Shown here: in pieces, positions 1 through 11,689 of the stretch | Layout: the number at the start of each line of letters is the position of its first letter | Numbering within the stretch: the stretch's first letter is position 1 | Assembly: GCF_028502605.1 (NCBI RefSeq) | Contig: NC_079232.1 | Span: 5,518,001-5,582,000 of the forward strand | Length of the DNA stretch: 64,000 bases | Reading direction: 5' to 3' | From: Trichoderma breve | Lineage: Eukaryota; Ascomycota; Sordariomycetes; Hypocreales; Hypocreaceae | Translations under genes and position numbers: made by a program | Notes under the pieces: model-generated | Databases searched by the model: none | The model's input: only the letters and a program-made list of their open reading frames with translations | What the model was told of the DNA's origin: nothing

Positions 1-2501
1 CTGGTGGGCCGTCGTGTTCGTCTAGAGCATCGATGAAAATGTAAAGATCCAAGTCAATCAGCTGTTGATTAGTAACGAGACTGAGTGCTTGATTGAGATG
101 TTCTAGACTCCAATCCACCGTTTCAGTACGGCTCCGTTCCGCTTTTCGAGAGAAGAATCTACTCAAAATCGGCTTTATCAAATCATCAGGCTGAACTTTG
201 GTATTTTTAACCATATATGAGTCATTCGATCTTCGACTCATCAAAAAGTCTCTGAAGCTTGATAGCTGCCTGTTTATGTCGATAGCCTCAAGCCATTTCT
301 TGACTAGAGAGATGAACTCTCTCTTCTTTGTCCATAGTCTTTGGATTTTAGAGAGAATATCATCCAAAGTGGGAAGTCCACTGGACATGTAAATACTGCT
401 CATACCGTACGCCTTCAACAATGTATCTCGAAGGGGATAGACCTGTTGTAGAAGGTCTTCATCCCTGTAAATGGTGCCGGTGGATAGCATTGGTTCGACA
501 ACCATCGTCCGAAAGGCTTTTAGAGGTATCTCACAACATAAAACCTTGTGAAACTGCCTCATTATCTCAGTATTTGGAGTGACTTTGTAGGATGCAACCA
601 AGGCTTCCAGATCATGAGAAAGGCTTCCAAGATTCTTTGCACGGACAGAATCCTGGTATTTTTGTACAAGAAGAGAGTGGATAGCCAGGAATGACTGAGG
701 GGCTTGTTTGAGAACCTGGCTCAAAATTCCGCGATGGAGGCCTTCGAGTGACTTCTGGATTGCTGTACCGCGATGATGGAAGAAGAATGTCGCGCGGACA
801 TGATTAGCACTGCGGCGCCATATGCGTAGGTAATCCGCCGTGAGCGGATTGCTGTGAAGGTACTTCATGAATGTTGATTTGCCGGACCCTGGCTTGCCAG
901 ATATCCAGAGCAGCTTATCATCGTTTTGCAGCCAACTGGTTAACCCAACAGATAATTTCTCAAACGCCCATACGAAAGAGTGACCAGCTGCTACGTCAAT
1001 CTGCTCCAGTCGACTGTCCCGTTCCGGGGCGTGGATTGCCTGTATGATGGCTATAAAATGCCAGTTTGATTAGCATTCTCCACATATACAATAAGAATAT
1101 ATACTTACAATGGATTTCCCAGAATTCCGGGTCCATTGCAGGATCGACATGATTCACAAAGGTCTGAGCTGGTTGACTCTCAATATCGAAGGCTGCCATA
1201 TTTTCAATAGATGGCTCACTTGCTTCTTCATCAGCCTCTTCAGTACCATCTTTGAGCATGTCTTGAAGTTTATAGGCAATGCGACCAATGAGCTCGCTCC
1301 CCCCAGGAGAATTTGACCATATCTGAGTGGTTGGCATTGATTTGGATGGTCGACCCTGGTTCGAAGTGTAGCGTTGGCTTGTTGCAGAGAGCGGAGACAA
1401 AAACAGTTCCAGGTCTACATCTCTTGTATTTTCCGTCGACCGTCTAGAGACGTAATTAGCATGAAATTTCTTCACAGTAATGAAAGATGGTGATGCAACC
1501 ATACTGTTACTGTCGGCGTTGTCTCTGTCTCGTACGCCCAGAGCAGTTTCATCTTTTGAAGATGAGAGATGCCTAAGAATTGCTCCTCCAATACCTCGAT
1601 GAACGGCGATTCATTTGAGATTTCTTTAACAAGGGCATCCTTGTTTGGCTGACCTTCTAGCATAATCTGTAGATCCGAGACGTCTAAGCCTTGACTTGGG
1701 ACTCCGAAAAAGATCGCCCCTCGAGAGCGACTAAGGATCAATTCATCTCTTACACCGCTGTCGGCTAACATGCGGAATGCTTCCTTCAGAACGATACCTC
1801 CAAGGCTATGGGCGAAAAAAAAATGAGCTTTGTAGAGCCAGGTCCAGCCCATCCTCCTTGTTGAAGGGTGTGAATGAAGGTCAAGGCCATATCTGGAACT
1901 GTTTGAAATGACCTACTTCCAGCTAATTTAGTGTCGTAGCCATACAAAATAAAGTTAACGTTTGGAACAAAATGAGGAAGGGCATCCCGAATCCACATAA
2001 ACGACTTGTCCTTGCCATGTGGCTGCCATGAGCCCATGGGGTGACTGGCAAGGCCGGACATTACAATGCAGCTACACGGTGTTTGTGTCAGTTTGACTGT
2101 TGTATAATAACAAAAGGTTGTTACACTTTGTGTTTCAAACCAACGTACTCATAGCGATGCTCATTTTTTGGGACATCATTAAGAGGTGATAGCCCGAAAA
2201 AGGTATCATCAAGAAGAAGGGGTGTAGCCAAAGCAGGATCCCGCAGTGGCCATTCACCTGCGTCTGGATTCTTGCTGACAATGTCTGAAAGCTTCTTAAA
2301 CGATAGAGTCGCCGTCTTGGTGCGTTTAATGACCCATATTTCACAGCTTGGAGCGAGCGAGGCTACACTGACGTCCCCCTGATCGCCGTTGGCGATAAAT
2401 TTGCTGAGAAGAAGGGCCACTCCGAGTCGATCCAGGTGCGCAGGAATACCCCGCAGGCGATAGACTTTGCTCTCCACGGAAGACATTTCTTCTATCAGCA
2501 A
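1..2501 (-). CDS. NACHT-domain NLR-like protein with alpha/beta-hydrolase N-terminus (3' end off window)
   Basis: Fungal NLR-type protein, probably in self/non-self or heterokaryon recognition (known of the family; the role here is inferred). The N-terminus (2501 down to about 2150) begins MLIEEMSSVESKVYRLRG; MSSVESK at 2486 is an alternative start. An alpha/beta-hydrolase segment follows, with GLASHPMGSW and the nucleophile-elbow motif AHSLGGIVLKEA (about 1780-1825), then NANHSDMVKF (about 1320). A good intron at 1051-1108 joins to the NACHT core: Walker A GKPGSGKS near 870-900 and Walker B YIFIDALDE near 10-40. Other introns lie near 2100-2145 and 1444-1515. The frame breaks twice, each time in a homopolymer: 9 A on the plus strand at 1815-1823, just before AHSLGG, and 6 C at 1299-1304, just after HSDMVKF. 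Either these are indel errors or the gene is decaying. Repeat or effector domains after NACHT would lie left of the window. Confidence 0.8.
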
Positions 2502-3009
2502 GACATGTGCTTCTTCCTTGTCTCTGACTCTGGCCGGACACCGATCACTTCGTCTCGCCTAGGCGGTGCCCAACGGCTTCGGATCAGCTTCAGTTGCAGA
2601 TTACACATATGTTTGTAATGGCATAGCCTTGATGCGGCTGAATATGCGTGGATCCATTGCGAAGATTCAGGCAGCGGTTGATATGCATCTTCCACTGGGC
2701 CACACGACCCCTGTCATTCATGGTGCCCAACAGTCACCAAATCAATACAGCAGACAAGTATATGTAGCATATCGTGGTGCCAAAATGCATTCTGCAAGGC
2801 TCCAGCCTCCTTTTGCTTTCTTAACGTTTTTTACAACTGTGTCGATATCTATATCTTACGATCGATCTCGAGCTCGTTTTAATAGACTACAAGCTTGATG
2901 CACGCGCTCTCTATTCTTGACACCAAATGGGGAGAGCGGCTCAATATATTATAACCCTGAAAGTTGACGATACGAGAATCGTAAAGGCATCTAGTCATCA
3001 TGAGACTAA

Positions 3010-4569
3010 TTAACGTGTTCTCGTTAGAGTGAATTTGCAATGACTTGGGTTTACTAACGGACCCTAGATATAGATTGTTAGCTTAGCTCGCTGTTCTCTT
3101 CTCTGCTGTGCTCTACTTACCTTGCGCAAAGTGGTCATGTTGTCGTTACATATACTCCATTCAAATTCGCTGAATAGCTCATATAGGACAATCTTCAGCT
3201 GCATCAGTGCAAAAGAAACTCCGAGACAGGTCCTTGAACGTGTCGAGAAAGGAATAAACATTGCCTTCGCTTGCTGGACCCGGAACATGGCATTGATACT
3301 CGAGACGTCTTTTCCCCATCTGCTGGGACGGAATTCAAGGGCATCCGGTCCCCAGATCCGCGTATCAGTGTGGACTGCATATGCATTCCATCCAATCCAT
3401 ATACCGGCGGGGAGGCTGATGCTGTCCCCCAGAAGGACTGGGCGGGTTGTGTAGCGGTTCGTGAGCGAGGGAAAAGGCGGATGAAGACGTAAAGTCTCTA
3501 AAATAACCGCTAAAAGAATGGGAAGCTTGTCCAAATCTTCAAAATTGTATGGGGCCGACACAGAAGAAGACATTTCGGCGCGTAGTGCAGATTGAATCTG
3601 GGGCTTCTTTGCTAATAACACAGCGGCAGACAGAAGGACTGATTCGACTTCCTCAAAGCCGGCAAGGAGTAACTGCTTCATATTGGAGCGATAATGAAAG
3701 TCTGAAATCGCTCCGTCTTTCAGAGCAATGTTTAGGCGATTCCTTATTGAGTTGCCATCAACTCCAGACGCATCGTCTGCTTTAAGCTTGGCAATTTCGA
3801 GAACGACTTCTTCAAATTCCTTGACTAAGCGAAATGCTCGACGGTTTGACGGAAACAACCAAGGAAGTCGTTGCAAGATAGGGAAGACCATAGTAATCCC
3901 CCCCATAAGGCCCTTCTTTTGGTCTGTCAGGACCCGAGTCAGTCGATTGGCAATATCAGGTACATTCTCCAAATCGATGCCCATGAAGTATTTGCAACAA
4001 ATAGAGAGCGCCCAATGCTGTACATGCTCGTCAATATCAATGCCAATCACGCAGCCTTTATCCTGCACCTCGTGCTGTTGCCACAACCTGGCACGTAACT
4101 CTGAAGATGTCTGCTTCATGTACGCAATGTCAAACTGTCTTTTGATCGCAGGCTGCAGGATCTCTCTCTGTTTCTTCCAAACCTGGCCAGTTGTATCGAT
4201 GATATTCTCCCCAAATAATTGGGCTAGAGGGCCCCATGGGACTCTCGCATATGAGCCACCCTTAGCGAACGTCGTGTCGTCGCAGAACATCTGCATTAGA
4301 TATTCAGGCTTTGTGATGTGGACACTCCATTTGCCAAGGTGCCAGATAATAATCGCTCCGTGTTTTTCTGCCAGCCCGCGTACATATTTATTATAAAAGT
4401 TGACTCTTGAGGTACCATAGAAGGTATCATAAAGTGTGACCCAGATTGGAATTCTGGGGACATTTCTAGGGAGCTTGTATGTATAGGAGGTGGCATATAA
4501 AATAAACAAAAGGGCGCCAATGGCAAGGATATAGATACCCATCATAGAAGTTAGGAGGTAAGACGTCAT
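3010..4569 (-). CDS. Cytochrome P450 (DIT2/CYP56-like)
   Basis: ER-anchored monooxygenase of 500 aa. Model: complement(join(3010..3063,3121..4569)); the frames close in phase. Residues 1-25 form an N-terminal membrane anchor (YILAIGALLFILYAT). The K-helix motif is ETLRLHPP and the C-terminal exon ends GPLVNPSHCKFTLTRTR, as in typical P450 tails. The I-helix reads LLLAGFEEVES, without the usual Thr pair; CYP56/DIT2 relatives also carry a non-canonical AGHEN-type I-helix. The heme loop is PFSTRSRTCLG: the Cys ligand and both flanking anchors are present, but the usual Gly of FxxGxRxCxG is Arg. The substrate is unknown. It is divergent from the sulfotransferase-like gene, about 0.9 kb away. The unspliced frame would give a false basic tail, so the GTAAGT donor at 3120 decides the C-terminus. 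Confidence 0.9.
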
Positions 4570-5466
4570 TAAAGAAGAAAGGACAATGCAGCAACTGATT
4601 AAACTAGAATATAGCCCAAGTTGGCTACTTATACTGGTAGTTCGTCATGCCGTTGAGTACCTATACTACATATGTATTTACATATCGCACGTAAGCTTGC
4701 TGCATATGTTAGTGATAAGTGTTAGCCCCTATTTTCTTGACCCCAGTTCTTTCTGCGGATGGCAACGTAGTGGTGAAGTCATATCAGAGTGTACGTGTTG
4801 TGATATGGGAGCTTAAGGGTAAGCTCGGAGCGACTTCATAGCCCGGTGGCAGTCGAGATTTGCTTTCTCCCTTCGATGAGGTCAAGGAAAGGGCAGAATT
4901 GTGTCGGTCTGAGTAATGAACCCTTGTAAAGGTAGTAGTGCTAAACGTAGCGTTATGCCTAGGTTCATTTCGTTGAGGTCATCTGGGATGGCGATGTGCC
5001 GAAGTGAGACATTAGGATGGCGACGTGCCGTGTACGGCAAGGGATGCCGCCAGTCTTATGGAGAGAATCGGTCACTGCAACCCAGATCAAGCTCATCATG
5101 GACAGAATCTGGGGCATCGATCGGGACATGACAAAATACTTTTGACATAATGACATAGTACTGAGACCTGGCATTTACCGTGACATGCTATACATAGTAA
5201 TCTTGAGACACAATACAATAAGTGAGCATCCATTACTAAGAAAACATGAAGAAACTGAAAGGCTTATAACTCCCTGTGGTGAGAATGGTAAGTATTTAAA
5301 CGCTACTGGGAAATGGATGAGAAGTTCGCTAGAAAACATGATCAAGTTGCATCTTCGTACACTCAGCATCTCGAAATAGATGGAATCTCTGAATTTACAT
5401 ACAATCTTCTGAACTCGCGTTTTTTCCAGTCCCCTTATCCGATTTAAACGATCATCTAGACAAAAC
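4570..5466. other. Intergenic, divergent promoter region
   Basis: Between the divergently transcribed P450 and sulfotransferase-like genes. It holds only short overlapping frames with no family resemblance. It must contain both promoters, but I see no clear shared operator. Confidence 0.5.
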
Positions 5467-6304
5467 ATGGCTCCGCTCAAGATAATTGGCGCAGGCTTTG
5501 GTCGAACAGGCACGCTGAGTCTCTGCTATGCCTTGGATATGCTCGGGTAACTCTATATCATCCCATTGAGCTTATACTAGCTGAGAAAGCACGCAGAGAC
5601 TGATCATCATCTACAGATATAACTGTCACCATATGGAAAAGCTGATTTTAGATCCATCGCAAGACCCTGAGGCGTTCAAGGATGCGTATCACACTCGAAC
5701 TGCAGACTGGGACAAAATCTTTGCCAACTATGACGCAGCCGTGGACTGGCCAGCTGCCGAGTTCTGGCCTGAGCTTTTGAAGCAATACCCAGATGCCAAG
5801 GTGATTCTTACCGTGCGCGATCCAAACGACTGGTACGCTTCTGTGGGCAAAACGATCAAGGAATGGCCGATGGACTCTACCATCCGATGGCCAGAGCGAA
5901 TGCTAAAGACAAGAGCCATGGCACGAGTCATTGTCAAGGAGGGAGCTCTAAAGGACTACGCAAACAAAGACTTAATGATTTCCAAGTTTATGGAAAATAT
6001 TGAGCGCGCCAAGGAGACTGTTCCAGAGAATCAGCTCCTGATTTTCCGACCTAGTGAGGGCTGGGGTCCTCTTTGCAAGTTCTTGGACATGCCCGAGCCA
6101 GAGGCTGAGTTCCCTCGGTGCAATCGTCGCGAAGATTTTGTAGATAGATTGCGCTGGGTGAGAGAGTCCCTGGAGAATGGCAAGTTTCTTTCAGCAATGT
6201 AAGTGGTTCCAAAAGAATCCTGTGGATGATGAAGTGACATGAATGGAGTTAACTTGTGGATCAGGCCATACAGAGGAGACGTTATCAATGTGAGTTCAAA
6301 CTAA
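5467..6304 (+). CDS. P-loop sulfotransferase-family protein
   Basis: Fungal Sulfotransfer_4-type P-loop protein, often mislabelled as an NAD-dependent epimerase. Model: join(5467..5546,5617..6198,6265..6304). Exon 1 encodes the phosphate loop GAGFGRTGTLSL, and the first intron splits the Gly of MLGYNCHHM. Exon 2 carries ILTVRDPNDWYAS, a conserved segment of the family, and the helical C-terminal half ending VRESLENGKFLSAM. A GTAAGT donor overlaps the apparent stop at 6200, so a short third exon (PYRGDVINVSSN) is likely; a further GTGAGT at 6290 leaves the extreme C-terminus open. No C-terminal membrane segment is seen, unlike many relatives. The substrate is unknown. Its position beside a P450 and a methyltransferase suggests, but does not show, a small tailoring cluster. 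Confidence 0.82.
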
Positions 6305-6893
6305 AGAAATCGGTTACAATTGAAGGAGGAGTATGGTGTTTCAAGTGCGTATCTGGATGACGCGGTCTAAGAGGATTCAACATCCGCATTATTTGCATAT
6401 ATGGCGATTCCAATATAGCATACAAATCCATAACAGTTTAAACACGAATTAATTAAGCATGTGCTGAGTTATGCTCATTATAACTACCGTCCAAAGCCAC
6501 CATGACTTATTAGCTCTACTCTCATATGTCTCTGTGGCGCCTTCAAACATGGCATGAATGCCCATCCAGATACCAGTATCTGACTACGGTATAATTGGGG
6601 ACAAAGAAAGGCCAAGAGAGTCATCTATTAGCCATGTAATTCGTTAGCAGCATCGGCCATGGCCTTGATTCGCGTGTCAAGTGATGCCAATTCTTTCTTC
6701 AGCAAATAATATCTCTTCCCACTTAAACGTCGACGTGAACAATCCTCCCCATATGTGATTGCCATATTCAACATGAACTTCAACTTATGATAGTGAATAT
6801 TTAGCATCCAATATTATCCAATTCACAAGGTATACACGCGCAAACACATATGTCGTTTCTATACAGAAAATGATTTCGCACCGCTTCCGAGTC
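6305..6893. other. Intergenic between convergent genes
   Basis: No gene seen. The AT-rich sequence should hold the 3' ends of the sulfotransferase-like gene and the convergent methyltransferase. Confidence 0.5.
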
Positions 6894-7697
6894 TTATGCT
6901 TTGGTGGCGGTGATGCGCGCACCACCCAACTGGCGGCTGGAGAACAACGCATCAACAGTATCGTAGAATAGAGTAAGGGGCGCATCAGCTGTCCCTTTTT
7001 GGCGGTTATTGACTGCCCGTTCGTGGACAAATTCGGTCCACTGCTCTGATACGTCCTCAAATTGAACGTCATGGAAGCCAGCATTTGTCAGATCGCTTAT
7101 ATACTGGTCCCGGCTCGGCAGGTAAGGGCAAGATAGCACGTCGCGTAATTGATCTCCCGCATCTTTACTGAATGTTGTCTGAGCAAAGAAGTCCTCAATG
7201 TAGATTTTCCCTCCCGACTTGAGCGTGCTGGCTGCTTTTTGGAACAAGGTATCCCTATCTGGGATGTGCAGAATGCACAGGAATGAGACAATGTAGTCGA
7301 CAGGAGTATCCAGAGTTAGCTTTGTAAAGTCGGCGTTGACGGAGTGTACACTATCAGAGAGACCATTTTTTTGTGTGATAGTTTCGGCAAGTTGGTGAAT
7401 CTCGGGCTGCAGCTCAATGCCCGTGACATCAACGCCGTAATGTTTGTGCAAATAGCGGCCAGTGGCACTGAAGCCGGCGCCGATGTCGACAACGGTTTGT
7501 CCCTGTTGCATACCTAACGTCTGGCCTGCATTCTCCAAGGCAGCATTGCCTAAGTAGTGCATGCAATCGAAATCCGCCGTGTCGTCGAGGTCCCATGTGG
7601 GTTTACCTTCCAGCGCATCCAGACGTCGGTTAGCTCTCTCCAAGTTATACAAGGCCATGTCGCCAACAGGCTTGTGGACAATGCTGCTATCGCCCAT
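6894..7697 (-). CDS. Class I SAM-dependent methyltransferase
   Basis: Rossmann-fold methyltransferase of about 267 aa in a single exon. SAM motif I is VVDIGAGFSATGRYL. The acidic end of strand beta2 is GIELQPEI, motif II is VDYIVSFLCILHI, and motif III is LKSGGKIYIEDFFA. The overall pattern resembles the small-molecule N-methyltransferases (phosphoethanolamine, sarcosine or dimethylglycine type), but the substrate cannot be read from sequence. I chose the ATG at 7697 (MGDSSIVHK). The frame stays open upstream to 7772 without an ATG, so an additional 5' exon encoding about 25 more residues (LPEDTLDPPPVVRADSSD) is possible. It faces the sulfotransferase-like gene. Confidence 0.85.
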   Translation of the reverse strand: MGDSSIVHKPVGDMALYNLERANRRLDALEGKPTWDLDDTADFDCMHYLGNAALENAGQTLGMQQGQTVVDIGAGFSATGRYLHKHYGVDVTGIELQPEIHQLAETITQKNGLSDSVHSVNADFTKLTLDTPVDYIVSFLCILHIPDRDTLFQKAASTLKSGGKIYIEDFFAQTTFSKDAGDQLRDVLSCPYLPSRDQYISDLTNAGFHDVQFEDVSEQWTEFVHERAVNNRQKGTADAPLTLFYDTVDALFSSRQLGGARITATKA

Positions 7698-9092
7698 TTT
7701 GTATATATCCGATGAATCCGCTCTAACAACGGGAGGTGGATCTAGAGTATCTTCTGGTAAGACTTGTGTCACTATGCCTGGCTGGACTTGAGGTAGTCTT
7801 ACACGATCTGTAGCGTCGATACCTACGGTCCCTCAGTACCTCCCAGATTGTATTAAAGAAAAACGACCGTGAAGAGATGGGTGAAAACAGCAAGTAGAAG
7901 CAATTGATGATTTTAAGCAAAGCAAACGGTATGGTGTCGTGGAATCGTGATTGAAGTATGTTGGTGATGGAGGCAAGCTTAGGTAGCTAGGAAGAACACC
8001 AGGATTGAAGGATACAAGTAATACATATGTCGGACTTCACAGAGTAAGAGTGAGAGGAATGAAACATGCCCCTCTTTCAGGTCGTTATCTAACACCTGGG
8101 CATTAATGCAGATGCCAAATCTTATATGGATGTCGGTGAGTTAGCCCAAAGTATAAACCAAGACATGTTAAACAGAGCTCGAATGTATACATGCATAGGT
8201 ACAGTATGATGACATCCAGTGCGGCCCGGTTTTGTGCTGTCGGGCCCACACGGAGATGCAAGGGGGACGCGCCTAAAACTGCCGAAAAGCTGCAGCCAAA
8301 ATTATCCCGGTTTTCAGCTGTATGTAGGTACGTATAACGGTATAAGGCTTCAGTATGGGCACATCAAAGAAGAAACGAGCAAAGACAAAGAGTCCAATTC
8401 GGAATCACCGGGATACCATTGATATGGTGGCTACTTAATGTACGGATTCTCATCATAACAAAGTCAAACAAACGTATTATGTGATGCGCCAAGCTTGGGA
8501 ATCGGACATGGCCATCGGCAGTGGCTTCTCCCTGTCGCACATGTCAGCTGAAAAGATGCAGCATTCCCTTTGTGGCCGGGCATGTGATGAGAAGAATAGG
8601 CTGCGATTTTCGTCAATGTCGGTGAGAGAGGCAAGGTTGTCCTTGACAACCCACTCAGCAGCATTGCGATTCTTCCTATTTCTCTTCTGGATCGGAGATT
8701 CCCTAGGTAGGACACTGTCTACTCCCAGAGAATAAGAAAACAAGAATACTAGATATAGGGCTTATTCTCCCTTGAACCGTGGGATTGGTCGAATTACGTA
8801 TGAGCTGTAATACCTAGCTAAGCAAGCTACGGACTCGTAGTTGGAACAGCCTCGTGACGTGTAAGCTACCTTATCAAGAGGCATCCCTTACATTTCACTC
8901 AAGGTACGATATGCAAGCTTCCAATGACTGTGGACTTGGGTTCGAGTGATGTATGTACCTAGATTGTTACGTATTCACACTGATAGAAGGAAGGAAGGCA
9001 AAAAATGGAATTGATAGTGTACCGGGATAAAAAAGAAAAAGAAAAAAAAATGAACCACCATGATCTTTTAGCCAGGTGCTTGTTATAGGAAA
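7698..9092. other. Intergenic
   Basis: No convincing gene. Open frames around 8480-8740 exist on both strands and are mutual shadows; none has an ATG start with family resemblance. Possible upstream exon and promoter of the methyltransferase lie at 7700-8000. Confidence 0.45.
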
Positions 9093-9191
9093 AGCCCAAT
9101 GCGGGGGTCGAACCCGCAACCTTGAGATATCGCGACATCAGAACGTGTGTCTCGTAAGAGTCTCACGCTCTACCGATTGAGCTAACCGGGC
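9093..9191 (-). tRNA. tRNA-Lys(CTT) with a 26-nt intron
   Basis: Read on the minus strand, the acceptor stem GCCCGGT (9191-9185) pairs with ATTGGGC (9100-9094), with two G-U pairs. The D-arm is GCTCAATCGGTAGAGC. The anticodon stem TGAGA (9165-9161) pairs with TCTCA (9127-9123). The anticodon CTT is at 9158-9156. The intron at 9154-9129 starts one base 3' of the anticodon, the usual place for nuclear tRNA introns. The T-arm contains GGGTTCGAACCC-type sequence. The 3' CCA is not encoded, as expected in eukaryotes. Confidence 0.93.
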
Positions 9192-9551
9192 CGGTGATTA
9201 AGCGACCTGGCTAGTGCTCCAAGGTGGTTGCTGCTTGTTGGATTCTGGCCGATGCTATCTGCATTATAGATTCTTGACATGACATGACTCGGTTTAGCAC
9301 TGCCTACTTGTACGATCCGTCAATTTCAGAATCGAAAATGGACATTCGGTCAGCTTCACCATTCTCACAAGTATCAGCCAAATATTAGGCAATTTCTTTT
9401 TCTAAGGTTAGTCAGCTGAGAAATCTAACAAAATTGTGTATTGCTCTCCCTCTTCGATCAAGATTAATTTTGCACTGTCTAAGTGGTACGTGAAAGCCGC
9501 CACTAACCCGGCTTGATCAGGGGACAAATGCTATTCACAAGCTGTGATCAT
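9192..9551. other. Intergenic
   Basis: Between the tRNA and the 3' end of the broken hydrolase. No gene or recognisable element seen. Confidence 0.4.
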
Positions 9552-11689
9552 CTATAAGTCATCGCGAGGCACAACGGGAATTGTAATGGAGCTAGGAAAT
9601 GAGGCTCCAGCTAAGATGCGGTTCGTGGCCCCGGCATGGTATGATGCATGGTACTCGCGCTCCCATCCCGGTAGGCATCCAGGGCCCTCCACTGGCGAGA
9701 TTTCGACGCGCAGCTGATGACCTTTTAGAACACGTCCAGTAGCCGGCATGATCTCGACATCAATCTTGACCACTTCTCCTGGGACGAGGGGCTGAGCATC
9801 CTCGCGTTGATGAGTGTGCCAGGGGCGCTCTACCGTACTGCGCTGAGGATTGGTCGCTCGACGGGAGACTTTGAGGCATCCCCAGGTCAAAGGGGCGGTT
9901 GACCCTGTCTCGTACGTGCGATACGGAACCTCTCGCCCGCCATCAATAACACGGAGAGCAACAAAGACGTCAGCGTCAGACGTCGTGGACGATACCCACA
10001 GCGTTGCCCGAAAGTGCCCCACCAATTCGAGGTCTTCCTCCAACGGAGCTGACTCGAAAACTGCCATGGGCATTGCATTGTTTCCATCTTCTACATCAGC
10101 CGAATATTCAGCTTCTGGCTGGGCGTGCGAGTAGAAATATGGCCAACACCCGCGCTTGTAGCCCCCAGGAACAGCTCGCGATATTCAGTTTTGGGGACTG
10201 GCCAGGTCGATGCAGTTCGCCACTGCCATCCTCCATCCCCAGTTCGAAGCACCATACGCACAATTGGCGGCTCCTCTACAAGTTTCTCCCCCTTGAGGTA
10301 CTGGTCAAAGAAAGCCTCCAGGTCAGGCTGGAAGTCTTTGTACATATTTCCAGAGTATACGGCATCCATGACCATGAGCCTTTTGACTCGTGAGGATAGA
10401 GTCGAAAATGCTTTGAATCCGGAACGAGGGTGAATCGTGTTGGTCATGCTCACTGCCGTCAGGACAGGTATGTCGATGCTGGGGAAATCGGCAGACAGAG
10501 CCCCGTTACCGTAATAGTACTCGTCATCCCAAGGGTGACTGCGGAGGCCACCGACATAATCTTCGACCTCAGTATTGGGGAGCTTGACGGACAGCACCAG
10601 CTCATTCCACCACCAGCGACGATAGCCCTCGAGGAAGATTCCACCAGGATATGCCAGGTCACGGATATCTCCATCTGCAGAAATCGGAGCCATGGCCTTC
10701 AGCGAACGTGGATGCAGCGCGGCTACGTGCCACTAAGTTGTTGCGTTATACGAGGCGCCGTAGAGACCAACGTTGCCGTCGCTCCAAGGCTGCTTAGCTG
10801 CCCATTTAATAGCGTCGTAGTAATCACGAGCCTCTTGCTTAGAATAGGGGCTCAATTTGCCTGGGACATTGCCCACTCCACGCCCGTCCACCAATACCAC
10901 AACATAGCCGCGTGGGACCCAGACAGAGGGACTGGCACTTGCCGCATTTTCAGACCACCTTCAGTATGGATGAAGATTGTCTCGATCTCCCTGAAACCAG
11001 GAATCTTCACGCTTCTCGCTTATCTCGCGGTCTTCGTCGTTGGATATAGCCCCTATCCGAAACGCTCTTCCATAGATACCAAGTCTCAACAATACAGGAT
11101 ATCTTCCAGCATCAATAGGATGAAAGACATCTGCAAGGAGGTAGCTGTTATCACGGGTGGGAACCCAAACATCTCTAAGAGCCTTGATACCTGTCTGAGC
11201 GCGTCTCAGATGGTTTCGAGCTTCTTGTACGCCTCGAAAACGGCTCCCGAGCTCGCTGAAAACGCCGCGGACAGCAGGGGATTGCTCAAAGATGTCGATG
11301 TCGGAAGTGAACGAGATGCCAGCTGCATGTCTGCTCACAATATCACGTATTGTATCATCGATAGATACGCCATTCCGGAGGTCTGTCTCAACTGCCAAGC
11401 TCTGAACGAAACGCGCTCGGTTGACCGTCTCTGGAAGTGTCAAGTCTGGATTCCCTAGTTCAGTGACACTATCGCGGAGCGCAGCAAGCGTCAATGAACC
11501 ACCAATCGCGGAGCCAATAGGCAATTTGCCAATCGAAAAGCTCACAGTTTCGCCACCTTGGTAGAAGGAACGTCCTTGCTCGTCAGTAAAGCCTTGCTGG
11601 GACGCTGTCTGATACCCTAAGCCAACCAACGGCCCATCGTCAAATCGGCCACTGGAAAGCTCGGGAAGTTTCGATTGAAGCTCAGCCAT
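9552..11689 (-). pseudogene. CocE/NonD-type serine hydrolase (X-Pro peptidase S15 family), broken
   Basis: The family holds alpha/beta hydrolases with a C-terminal jelly-roll. One reading frame runs from MAELQSKLPEL (ATG at 11689) through DVWVPTRDNSYLLADVF, the glycine-rich VDGRGVGN, the nucleophile elbow GLYGASYNATT and HPRSLKAMAPISADGD, to GHISTRTPSQ near 10110. In this frame there are two premature stops: TGA at 10961-10963, after DNLHPY, and TAG at 10733-10735, directly after GASYNATT where relatives have Gln. Near 10105 the frame shifts by one base; the C-terminal domain (AEYSADVEDG to TIPVVPRDDL) is in another frame ending at 9552. No intron with usable splice sites removes the stops. 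Apart from these three lesions the sequence looks conserved, so inactivation seems recent. Confidence 0.85.

Noticed and set aside
1444..1515. Third frame break in the NLR-like gene near 1500
   Set aside because: Explained by an ordinary intron with a GCTAAT branch and CTCTAG acceptor.
3728..4396. Plus-strand 222-aa frame inside the P450
   Set aside because: Shadow of the P450 coding strand; no family resemblance.
8477..8743. Overlapping 84-88 aa frames on both strands
   Set aside because: No ATG on the minus-strand frame, no splice structure and no recognisable motif.
9129..9154. Mismatched tRNA anticodon loop suggesting a broken tRNA
   Set aside because: The extra 26 nt are a normally placed tRNA intron; all stems pair after removal.
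10430..11458. Plus-strand 342-aa frame opposite the CocE-type hydrolase
   Set aside because: Long antisense frame; the minus strand carries all conserved hydrolase motifs, so this is a shadow despite its length.
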